Translations under genes and position numbers: made by a program
Part shown: one piece after another, positions 47,401 to 58,472 of the stretch
Position numbering within the stretch: the stretch's first letter is position 1
Layout: every line of letters starts with the position of its first letter
The notes under the pieces: model-generated
The model's input: only the letters and a program-made list of their open reading frames with translations
Database searches by the model: none
Told to the model about the DNA's origin: nothing
Source of the DNA: Oscheius dolichura
Lineage: Eukaryota; Nematoda; Chromadorea; Rhabditida; Rhabditidae
Direction: 5' to 3'
Length of the DNA: 64,000 nt
NCBI GenBank assembly: GCA_932521035.1
Contig: OW051495.1
Location: 930,001 to 994,000 of the forward strand

Positions 47401-49796
47401 AAATCAAAATATTCAAAAAGCTTTTCTAGATGATCAGGTAGCCAACATATTTTAGGAACTTTACTAAATTTCATTCGTTTACGGGTCTTCCTGCTTCTTT
47501 TAGCTAGGAAACAGACTTTCTACTGGTTGTCATTGGCGTTCCCTCCATAAGTAACCATTTTAAATTTGTTGAAACCAAGCAAACTACAAGTTAGACCATT
47601 GGGGCATTCATAAGTTGAATAAATACTTTGAATGAAACGTAAAGAAGTCTTACAAGTCTTCTTGTTAGAGAAGGCCTAATTTAGATCTTATCTGCCATCA
47701 ATACTGCCTGTTGAAGGGCACTCTGCCGCCCTTTTCAGCGATTTTATGTAAAAATACGAAAATTTCCCTTCTGATCCCTTTCTCCCTTCGAAAAATACTG
47801 AGAGAATTTCGTTCCCGGCCGCCGCTATCAACGGCACCGGTGATCTATCTATCGCAATCAACGAAAAAATGCACATCAGGCGATAGGACGCCACCCAAGA
47901 TGCCGAAACCAGTTTCAAGTTTCTGAGATAAGAACAGTAAAGAACAACCAAGAACAACAACAGAATGTGGTGCACCGGAGAAAAAAAAACGTTGGATTAT
48001 GGCTCATTTTAGGGGGAAATTTGTCAAAGTATCGACATTATTAGTTCATAGCCACTTGATATAAAGAATCTTTTGTTACGTTTAGGTATACGTTTCCTTC
48101 AAGATGTTCAAGAATCAGAGTTGAAAAAATCGCCTACTTTTATGTTTCAAGCAGCCTTAAAAAAAGAAAGAGCAAGACGTAGGTTCGATCGAATCTTCAC
48201 GTGTCCTTGATGATTTCTAACAAAAATATCGCTGCTCTTTGCCGCCTTTGTGTGCTGTTCTTCTAATCTTACAGCGATCTACAATAAAAGATTACTGTAG
48301 AAAGCTCCAATTTCAGTGGGCTCTCGCAGCGAAAACTGGGGTTGTCTTTTACCCGCTAGCATATTCAGGTGGACAAGGCTGTCTAGTAGTCCATTTCGAG
48401 AGGATATTTCACTATTCCACGGCCAAAAGGCTAATCGAAGCTTTCGTTGTGGGACCCATTGAGGAAGATTGAATATTCTACAGTAATCTTCAAGGATCAA
48501 AAAGCGGAAACATTAAAGGGCTGTGAGCAGAAATTTCGAAAAATCCTTGATTTTGCGATGAAATTGGATTCTGAGCGATTGCAACTAAATTACAATTGAA
48601 GATAAGAAAGGCTAATAAAACTTGATAAAATCAAAAATTTTGCTCCTTTTTTGGAATAAAGAAGGCTGAAAAATACTAGAGAATATCTTCTTCTTCTTAA
48701 AAAAACAGAGAAGGGCTGAAAAAAAAACTGGCAGCATGGAAGAAGCCGGCAAAAGAGAAGTTGGGAAAGGAGAAAAGAAACTGACAAAGTGCAGAAAGGA
48801 GAGATCCGATTTGCGCCAAAAAAAACTGAAACGTCCTTCTCACAGCCTCTCTCGCACATTCTACTGCTGCCGCTGCTGCCGGGTGTGCCATAGACTGATA
48901 CCCGAGGAGAGATGGCCGGCCGGCCGACGCGACCGATGACCACACGCACCCGGCGATCAGAAAGAGAAGGAATTACTCCCACGCACTTTAAATTTTGAGA
49001 GAAGGGAGCCGAATAGATCATTTCTATCGTAAGATAGAAGGACTTTCCCTAATTTTCTAACTCTTCTTCGTGCCGAGACCCCTGCCGATTCCTGTATTGG
49101 ACGAGTTTTTTGATAGGCTACAGGAACAGAGGGCGAACGGTAGATTCTCCTACCAAGATTTCTATAATGGTCCTGAAGAGAAAAAATATGCAAACACCAT
49201 AGTTTTGACCATTCTAGGCTCCAATTGGCTAGACTGACGTCCAGCATCTCTTTTCTCCTCATGGCATGAAAAACCTCTATTTTTTTGTTATTTTCTGTTT
49301 CTCCATACCCATAAAACCGTAGCAATCTTGGGAGTTTCGTTATACTCAAATGACGTAGAACATTCGAATAATATACCAACTGAAATAAGGAAGAGCCTGG
49401 ACGAGTCCGATGCTTTTGTGTTCTAGACAAGTCGAGGCCAATTTTAGAGGAAAAACAACTAGAAATCACGGGTTATGGTCAATTTTGGGAACTTCTTGAC
49501 CTTTTTCCCTGCAGTTTACGGTTTTCTACGCTCTGATCAGTTCTATTCTAAATTCGTATTCTTCCGGATTTTCTAAATGTTTTGTGGTCCCGTCAAAATC
49601 AAGTAAAACTTCATCTTTCCATTGTGTGTATTTCATTGACTGGGGCAATTTTCAAAAGTGCTGACAAAAAAGTGACTAGGAGTACGGTACACGCTTTCTA
49701 CAACGAGAAGACTACGGATTCAAGAAAAAAGAAAGAGAAAGAAGCCGCACACATTTATTTTTATCTGGCTCGAGTCTTCTCCGAGTATGCTCCGCC
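44460..49796. other. long gene-poor stretch
   Basis: No exon chain recognised over 5.3 kb. It probably includes the missing 5' exon(s) and promoter of the BED gene. Contents seen: CT/GA microsatellites (about 46340, 46783-46800) and a second family C-like element. Scattered open frames (for example 46268-46474 and 48590-49021 on minus) are low-complexity and without family resemblance. Confidence 0.45.
45225..45480. repeat. family C element, copy 2 (diverged)
   Basis: TGTAAGCGCGCTCTATTG at 45247 and AGAGCGCGCTGAAGAAG at 45425 are inverted ends like those at 39.3-39.54 kb, with unrelated-looking interior. Confidence 0.55.
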
Positions 49797-52134
49797 CTAG
49801 ACGACGCTGTTCGTAGTCGAGGCGGTGGTCGAGGTGTCCTTGTCCTCCCCGGCGGCCCCCGAGCTCTTGGCCTTCTCCATGATGACCGTGTCGAAGTACA
49901 TGCCCCGGCAGGCCTCCTCCCTCTGTGTCTCGGCGAAGGTCTTCGAGTCGGCCGGCCCGAGGAGCATCGCCAGCAGCCAGTGCCTCTTCCGCCGGGTGAA
50001 ATTGCCAAACTCGTCCATCGGGCCGTCACCGAAGCTCTTTTGAGTCGGATAGCAGAGCAGCACCCGGGCCCAGTTGATGCCGGCCGTCTCGAGTCGCGAC
50101 TGCCGGCGCAGTTCTTCGTATTTCTTGGCCCACGTGCGCGGCATGTACTGCGGATTGATCAGGAACTCGGCGAAGAGGGCACGCTTCAGGCTGGCCCGTT
50201 GGGCGATCAGTTCGGCGGTCTCGGCCGAGACCTTGATCCGCCGCGTCTCCAGCCAGTCGATCGTCTTGTCCAGGGCTCTGTAAGGCACTTTTATTAGAAT
50301 TTTTGAGGCTACTAGTAACAAAATCAAATCCGAATTCTATCAACTTATAGCGGGCTGCAAACATCTGAAAATTCAAATAGCCTGGCCAAATTTCACCAAA
50401 TCTTTCACTTTTTCCATCTTTTTGCTCATTTTCTTAAAATTTTTGCACGAGTTAGCATAGAACGAATTATTCTAGCCATGTAGTGTCTCTCTCTCTTTAT
50501 GATTTGCTTGAAATTTTACACAAATTATAGTCAAAAATCCACGAAAAGTTGAAGAGAACCGATACTGGATGCAATTAGTAAACCGTTTTGAAATCCCATT
50601 AACTTATAGCCATCATCAAACGCAAGAAAAACGTGAACCCTTAATTTTCTACGGGGGGCACTTACGACTCCTGGTAAAATGGCTCCCAGGCCTATCGAAC
50701 CTCAAGATTGTGGTATCCAAATAAGAAAAGCCGTGAAAGACGAACCTATCCAAGATCTGAAGCACTTTCTGATCATATGGAATTTTGCCGGAGAAGAATT
50801 TGACGAGTATCTCGTTTTCCTCCTTGGTCAGAACCTTGTCCAGTACTTTTTCCTTGTAGGCCGTCTTCAAGATCTTCCTGGCCGCTTTCACAGCATTCTT
50901 CTGAAACATTTCCCATTATTCTACCGTATTCTATCAAAAAACAAACATCCGTCTCGGCGCAGTGGGCATTTTCCTGCTCGAGGACCTTCTCAAACTCGTC
51001 GTCGTCCAGCTTGGCGAAGGCGGCTTCCTTCTCGCGGCGAATACCTCCCGTCGAGGGCGAGTGGACCGGCTCCCGGAAGGTATACGAGCCCTGTTCCGGG
51101 GTCTTGGCCAGTACTTCGATCTCTCCCAAGGGGGCGCTCTTCTCCTTCTTTACCCTGTCCTTTTCCTCCGGCTTCGTCTCCGCGTCGAGAATCTTCTTGG
51201 CCTCGTCCGTCTTCAGCTCGACCGCCATCGCCATGGCCATAGCCACCGCGTCCTCCACCACGTGATCCGACGGCGGCTGTTTCGTTTCCCTCTTCTCACT
51301 CCGCTGGCTGAGGTCCTCTCGCTGGGTCTTGTCCAGTTTCATCGACACATCCGACGACTTCTTCCCCAGGCGGAGAGAATTATCCGACGGGGGGTCCGAT
51401 GGCTTCCGCTTCGGCGAGGCGGCAACGACTGGCTCAAGCATCACCGGCGGCAGCGGCTTGGCCGTCTCCATTTCCGGATCCTTCTTCGGTCCCTTGCTGT
51501 CCCGCCTTCTCATCTGCTTGACGCCGTGTTGAGTCGTAGGCGGCGTCTTCTGGGCCGCTTTGCCATTGGCTGAAGTGCTTGCCGACTTCCTAGTCTGAAA
51601 AAACGAAAATTAGAAAGAAAAACGATCAAAATAAGCTTGAACTGTTTTGCGGATCCCGCGGGCCCGCACCCGTAAAATCTCGGCAGTTGCGCGGCAAGGG
51701 ATCTGGCGCGCGCGTCTGAAGGATCCTTCTGTTGCCGAGATGCTACGGGTGCGGGCGCAAGGAAATCCAAGGAAAACACCAAAAAAAAAAAAAAAAAAAA
51801 AAAACCTCGGGCTTCGTATTCTGTGCCTTGACGGTGCTGGGCTTCTTCCATTTCAGCGGTTTCGGGGCATTTCGAAAATTGGCCGGGCGGCTGGCAACTG
51901 CCGGCTGTTCGAAGGTGGTCGGCTGCATCTCGTCGTCGTCGGCCGCCACAAAGATGCCCTTCCTACGGCACTCTTCCCGTCGCTCTTCCTGGGTACGCGG
52001 CCTCCTCGGCGGCTCCTCCTTCTTCAGAAATGAATTGTAGGCATTCTTCACAAATTGAGCATCGACTTTCTTACCTAGAAACAAATTGTTAGGGGAAAGT
52101 AGCAGAAATTGTTACCAAGTCCGGTTCCCAGCAT
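49797..52134 (-). CDS. unrecognised Lys/Glu-rich protein with conserved-looking C-terminus
   Basis: Five exons (52134-52116, 52074-51806, 51594-50947, 50900-50746, 50277-49797) sum to 1572 nt, 523 aa, all in phase. The first exon is only 19 nt (MLGTGLG). The N-terminal half is charged and probably disordered (PPRRPRTQEERREECRRKG, then SDVSMKLDKTQREDLSQRSE, with an AMAMAMAVE run). The last 230 residues look folded, with helices around KAARKILKTAYKEKVLDKVL, TIDWLETRRIKVSAETAELI and RRKRHWLLAMLLG. No family recognised, no signal or membrane segment, so probably intracellular. The second intron begins GT followed by about 23 T's and carries a family A element. Confidence 0.75.
51662..51755. repeat. 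family A hairpin element, copy 9
   Basis: GCACCCGTAAAATCTCGGCA ... TTGCCGAGATGCTACGGGTG in intron 51595-51805. Its interior (TGCGCGGC ... GCGCGCGTCT) closely resembles copy 10 at 58.9 kb. Confidence 0.9.
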
Positions 52135-52222
52135 TGCAGCCGGCCGTCCGCTAGTAGAACAGGTGATGAGAATGTGGAGAACGCAGCTCCGGCCGGCCTT
52201 TTATAGGAAGAATCAGGTAATT

Positions 52223-55200
52223 TCAAGCTATTTCTTGTCCAATCACGATGAAATTTCGAAAATGTTTTACCCAGCAAATATGAAAAAGAAAGAAGTGATT
52301 ATTCGTTTTTCGAGATTTGGTCTCAAAATTGCTGAAAGTTCCCGAAGCGCCTGCTTCTTGCGTTGGTAACGAACTATACAACCTCACCTTCGGGTTCGCT
52401 ATAAAGTTCTCGCCGTCTTCAGCTACTAAACAAGAAAGACGGTTCCATCCGTTTTCATAAGATTGCAGAAACTTTCAAAAGTGTTCTGGTTTAGCCGATT
52501 TTTTTTCAGAGTCTTTAGTAGTGTTCCAAGCACAACTGCCGGGTTTACATTCACGAGATGAAACTTTCAAAGATTGTATACGTTTTGAATAAAATCGTCA
52601 AGGTAAGTTCCAATGTCTGGAAGAGCAGGCTCCCGCCTGGCAGAACCTAGAAAACGATATGGGTTGGTCGAAATTCTGTTTCGGCTGTTTAGCCGGTAGA
52701 AGTTGTTAGAGTAGCATGAAACAGACATGCACAGAACGTGACAAATAGAAATTGAAGAAACTTATAAGAGAACTGATACATCCGCTTTTTGTGTGTTTTC
52801 CTTACCTAATAAAGATCAACCCTGCTATAGTCATCAATCCATCCGATAGGCATCTTCCAGCAAACTATTAACAAATTGTTCCACCTGCCAAATAAAGCAA
52901 CATCAATCCTAATAGCGGTAATGAGAGAGTCTTAGCTCTGCTCAAAATAACTTTATTCCCATATTTATTCATGGTGTAGACCGGTAACGCTCGAAGATCC
53001 TTGTGTCCGCCTAACAAACAATGGAAAACATGGCAAAGAGTAGATTTTGAACTGTTTTTCTATTTGAATAAAGGGCAGCACCCCCTATTGACTCCAATCT
53101 GTGTGCTGTATCCCTTACATCAACGAATTATTGAATTGTTTCACTTCTCAAATAAAGAAAACCCCATTCCTAAGTAAAAGCAATTCGGTTTCCAGCATTC
53201 GTACCAAGACCGAATTCGTTTCAACAAAAACAATTTATGCCCATATCCTGCAGATGTGATGTGATCAGATGAGAAACAAAAAAACGAAAAAGAGAAGAAG
53301 AAGAGGAAGAAGAAAAGACTAATAACAGAAAAGAAAGAAAAATTAAGAAGAAGACTTTGTGTTGACGAGTGACGACGGCATTTAGGCATCGAAGATTCGG
53401 CAGAATTTGAAACGACACGCGTATCCTGAAAAAATTATATTTATTCGGGGGAAAAGAGGTTTGGAGCACCCAACATGAACAAAAATACACTTCTCTGGTT
53501 ACGGTAATCTATTTTTTTGGGAAGAAAATAGTATAAAATAGCCATGCTGACTCGGGAAACTTAGTTAGGGATCTCTCTCAGGGCTTACCGGAAGACGGGA
53601 CTATTATTGCCGATGGACGGGGCTCTAGAACTTCAATAAGAGCCATTTTTTACTAATTTTATGTGAATGCTGCAACCTGTCCATTAAAGCAAATAATTGA
53701 CTACAAAAGGTATTTAAACTGATTGTAGTGTTCTAAATGCTGACAATAGCTTCAAAACTGCTTTTTTTCGGTCAAAATTGGCCCCATAAATGGGGATGCA
53801 CTCTGTTTACAAGGTGTAAAGTGTTAAAATTCGTTTGGTCGATTTCCAGGGATATTCATGAGCTTTTCGAGTTTTTTTTTTCTTGTAGACCCTTTATTTT
53901 TAGCTATTTTTATATAAGGCACATTGTAAAATGTTATTTTGTTCATTGGATCAGCATAAGCGAATTTAGCCTTTAGCCATGGAATATCCTCTGGAAATGG
54001 GCTAGAACCTTGAACATTTTTTGGTTTTTCATCGAAAATATGTAAATCTGGACAGGTTGCAGTAGTATTAGTATGAGAGGGTCAGTTTTGAAAAATTCAG
54101 ATCTTTTTTTACCATAAACAGGAGTAAGTTCAATTTGACGATAGAGCGGCGGCGTGTTCCAACTGTACCCGGTACCGAAGCCTAAAAGAACACTAGAAAC
54201 CTGTTAGTTTTTGATTTTATAAACTGAGAAAACATAAAAGGGAAGAAAATTATTTAGATTGCTTCAAGGGGAAGCTATAAATCCCATAAGAACCGAGAGC
54301 TTGTTGAAAATGGTTCCGTTAGTCAAGACTTTGCTCACAAAGATGGTACAAAGTATTCTAATGTTACAGTAATCCAATTTATAACATTCCAGTGAAAAAT
54401 TGTTGGTAGGATGTAAATTGTGTCAGCGAAGGTAATCGCGATGTCTTGCTTCAAATTTTGTAACAATTTTCAAATTTATGGAGAAGAAACTAGCTAATAG
54501 TCTTCGTTCCTCTGGGATCTATGGAGTACTCTACATATCTCACTATCCTATTGAGATTGGTCCCATGAAGAACAAATAATTCGTCGGTTTCAATGGAAAC
54601 TTATAAATTCTCAGAGTTAGGGGGGCTTTACTACAATGATATCTTTCACATTGATCATCTTGGGATCGATTATTCGAAAATTTAGAAATGCAACAGTACT
54701 CTGATTAATAGTGTCGTGAAAAGACACAAGCAATAGGTGTTTCTTATTCGAAAAATCAAAATTCCCTCGACGGAACCCAGTTGCTTCTCCCCCCGGAGTG
54801 TTCCCCCTGCTCTCGCCGGCTGACTGACTTTTCATCTGCTGTCCTCCGCTTCTCCGCAGTCGGGGACTCGAGGCCTCTCCCTTATTCATTGTGTCGATGA
54901 TCTGGGCCATTTCATCCTCGGCTCCATAATAGGCCAACGGCTCACGGTTACTGATATAGCCCAGCATCCGGTGAGGTTGCATATTGTAGGGGAAACTCTG
55001 AAATTTGGAATTTCGTCAGCGCATAACGGTGGCATTTCATCGCGCATGGCTTTATTCTATCCGTAAAACACAAAAAATGTCTCCATTGAAATGAGTGGTT
55101 GACTAATTTTCTTGCTTTTTGGAAAGTTTCAAAGTCTGGCTAAAAGAGAACTCGTCCCTGTTTTTCAATCTAGTGCCCAACTGCTTTATAAAAATAATAA

Positions 55201-55299
55201 ACTGACCCTGACAGCTCGTTCAAATTCTGCCGAATCACTTTCAGCCAGAATGGCCTCAAAGAGCACAAAACTGGCTACTAGGCACAGCCACTTGTACAT
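52223..55299 (-). CDS. probable small secreted protein (exons tentative)
   Basis: Exon 55299-55207 codes a clear signal peptide MYKWLCLVASFVLFEAILA followed by ESDSAEFERAVR. It splices in phase to 54997-54829 (FPYNMQPHRMLGYISNREPL, then SPRLRRSGGQQMK). Further exons 54181-54113 (GTGYSWNTPPLYRQIELTP) and 52425-52223 (AEDGENFIANPKVRLYSSL) can be added in phase, giving 177 aa, but their use is less sure and the last 25 residues look non-coding. A TTTCAG lies just before the ATG. The LRRSGG dibasic site would allow processing, so a peptide precursor is possible; no family recognised. The tentative end is 88 bp from the next start on the same strand. Confidence 0.45.
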
Positions 55300-58200
55300 T
55301 ACCTGAAATGTTTTGGAGATTCGATAAATAGTGGGAAAGAGAATGAGAATTATTGATAAAAGCTTTGAAGAGTAAGGGAGAAACAAATTAAGGGAGCCAC
55401 AGTAAGACAGCCAAAAATTTCTTTAGATAGAGTTGGCGGCTTTTTCGCTGGGAAAGGTTTGTTTTTCAAGGAGGGATGATAGTTTTTTTGTTAGCGGTCC
55501 ACAATTCATCAATTTGATTGTTGCCAATAATTTTCCCTTGTCAGTACATAAACTAACTAAACTAATGGATGTTTTGATGACTAAATAATTGTTATGGAAC
55601 TTTTATCGAAATAGAATTATTTGAACTTCACCAGGAAGTTAAAATATTCTCAAAGGGAGAAAACGCGCTTAGCCACTACTATTTACCGCCTCATCCAATT
55701 TTTTGCCCGCTTTCCTCTAAAAAATACGGTAGCAAATAAGCTAGAAATAGATAAAAAAGGCGGGAGAAGAGATAAGCGTAGGTGTCTCATCTTTGACGTA
55801 CCTTCGGCAGGGACAAAGACGAATCGCGTGTCCTCGCGGCCATGGGGAATCTTTTTGCTCAACTTCTGCATAAGTTACGACTCATTTTAAAGTCTGACAT
55901 ATATTTCTCTGGGGGAATAGGGTAATTCGAGACGGGGTGGGACGGGGGAGTTTAGAGTCGACGGGTTGGGAAGAGGAGTACGGTAGAAAAGGGGACTTAT
56001 CAGATTTCAAGGGAAGATCGAAGAATCAGTTGTAAACAGACATCGACATGGCGTCCTAAAATACTCACCCCGAAATCGAAAGAAAACCAAAAATTCTAAT
56101 TTGGGAAAACTAATCTTTGATTTCTGCTCAAAAATATCCATTTTACCCTTTTTCTAGCCATAAAACTCATTCGATTGATAGATTTTTGATGGTTATAGCG
56201 TAAAATAGACTACGAGAAGACTTTTGAACTCCAAGTGAAACGTATTTCTTCAAAATTATCCAGGAATTGGGGGAAAACGTAGTAGAATCTCCAAAAGAGG
56301 GTCTTATACCTTCGGAAAACTCTCTAAACTTTGGTTTTCACTGGGGAATGGCAGGAGATCCTTTTTAGAAAGAGTTCGGGCTTCTGATTGGTCTTTAGAA
56401 ACCCAAAGACAAGGATAGTACCATAACTATATGAAAAGATGTTTCAGGTAACCCATAAGAGAACATTCTGAAGGTAGAAATTTGTTCCATTATACAAAAA
56501 TTAGTCATTAGAAATAGTTCATCAGACATTTTTATGTTTTGCAGTAGAAATAAATAGAAGAGAAAGATTGCCGATTCACTGGACTTCTTGATTGTTTATT
56601 GTCCCAAATTTAGCGTATTTTTTGATAGGAGGGCTCTTGCGGATCTCTTCCCTACCAGAAAAAATTGTCCGCGTGAAAAACAGATAGAAAAGTCAAGAAG
56701 ACCGGCCAAGGAATCGCTATTCCAATTTCTTTGAAATTAGTCGTTCTAATGGGGGAAATTGCGGCGGCGAGGGGGTTTTTTTTCGATTCCTTAAGAGTCA
56801 CCCAGAGGAGATTCTTCAAGGAAATGTTATACTACAGATCGGTGGTTAGATTTCTATGAAACAAATGTTTCGGGAAGGGACTTTAGTGAGAAAATCGCTA
56901 AAGACGGCAATTTGACTCATATAACCGGTCAAGTGATCGAAATATCTCATTCTAGAGCTCTAATTGGGTCATGAAAAGAACTTAGGGTAATTTTAGGCGA
57001 GGAAAACAGAATTCTGCTAAAAATTTGGTCCTAAATGACTGAAAATGTATTAAAAAATTTTATAGAGACCCATTGGATGGACTTCTAGAGACCATGATAA
57101 AATTATTTGAAGTTACGACTTCTGGATATAAAGAAGAGGTGAAATATCGCAACAGTGTATAAACCGCTGTCATTTCTGCAAATTTCCTGCAGTGTTTATT
57201 ATAATTTCTCCTTTCTAGACTCAAGGAAAACAATAACAACAACGTGATTATTACTGTAAAATGCATGAAAATGGGATGGACTGGCCCCAGGCCCAGGACT
57301 CGTTTCAGCGAGAGCGGGGATGAAAGTACCCGTTCTGAATGGGGTGGGGGTGGGTAATAGCTGGAATTGGGGGAGAGGCAACGACTACGGTCTTTCGGGG
57401 GACTCCTTTCTCAAATATCACCAGTGGTTATGGTTGGCTGAGGATGAAAAGAGGGGAAGATAGATGACGGATGGGGCGGTAAAAGGCCGACTCGATGAAA
57501 CAATCATCATCATTGGAGGGGGACGGCCTATCCCTTGGGCGATATGATGAGCTGGGGAAAACTGGATAAAAAGTATAGCCATATGGGGGATATGTAGAAA
57601 CTGAAAAGAGCAGTGGAAATTAGACTCTCTCTAGTTCAAGGATGGAGCAAAATTGAACTTCTTCAATAGAATTTAAAGGAAAATTGAAACAAAACAGAAC
57701 TAAACTCCCTTTTACAGTAGAAAATCACCTATTAAGGCGTTTTTCTAGGTCTTATCATCATAATCAGGGTATTTAGAAACGAGTAGTAGAATACACTATA
57801 CCTTGAAAACCATAGAAAAGACAAAATTCCACAACTGAACCCCAGCCCATGTCCATCACTTTGCCTTCTATTGAAGAGGAGAGGAGTAAAAATTCTATCC
57901 GCGATGGGAAAACGGGAAAATGTCTTTCTAAAAGAGAATGCTTCAATTTCCCTTCAAAGTCAAACAAAGTGCTACTGTTGTACTCTCATTGCTTTGATTG
58001 TTGATTTGGTGTAATAAATTTCAAAAGTTTCCCACATTGTGACCAAATTAGTCGTTCGTACTTCGAAGTCCAATTTCCTCGATTTTCAAGTTTTTTCCAA
58101 AAACAAAGAACAAACTTCCTTCCCTTCTCCATGGAAAGCAGTTTTAGCAATCCTATAAATAGCAGTTTTCCCAATCAAAACCGATTTTGTTTTGGCTTTT

Positions 58201-58472
58201 TGATTGTGAAATGGCAAAAGTAGAATGAAGTTACCGGTAAGTTTTGTTTCCTTTTTCGAATTCCCTAGGGAGCAGCCATGGAAATGTGGTCGCTCCGATA
58301 GAAATTGTCTAATCCCCGGGAAAAGTCTTGTAGTCCCGTCTTTACTGACTTCTTTTCCGCTTGTGACCCCGCCCAATCCAGAAATAACGTGATACTTTCC
58401 GTTACGACGAAAAAAACATATAAAAGCCTGTCAATCCCCTCGGAGAGCCCATTTCCAGTTCAACATTTCTCC
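55300..58472. other. intergenic, no gene recognised
   Basis: Over 3 kb between a minus-strand and a plus-strand gene, so it should hold two divergent promoters. No exon chain seen. No family A, B or SINE copy seen. Confidence 0.5.

Noticed and set aside
48590-49021. 143-codon minus-strand open frame
   Set aside because: Low-complexity Phe/Ser/Leu text, opposite an A-rich strand, without exon partners.
50679-51573. Plus-strand open frames of 187 and 203 codons
   Set aside because: Antisense of the Lys/Glu-rich gene exons; Arg/Ser/Pro-rich text typical of shadow frames.
58305-58472. N-terminal extension of the L-domain gene to 58305
   Set aside because: The ATG at 58473 follows a TTTCCAG site and starts a proper signal peptide; the upstream frame has none.
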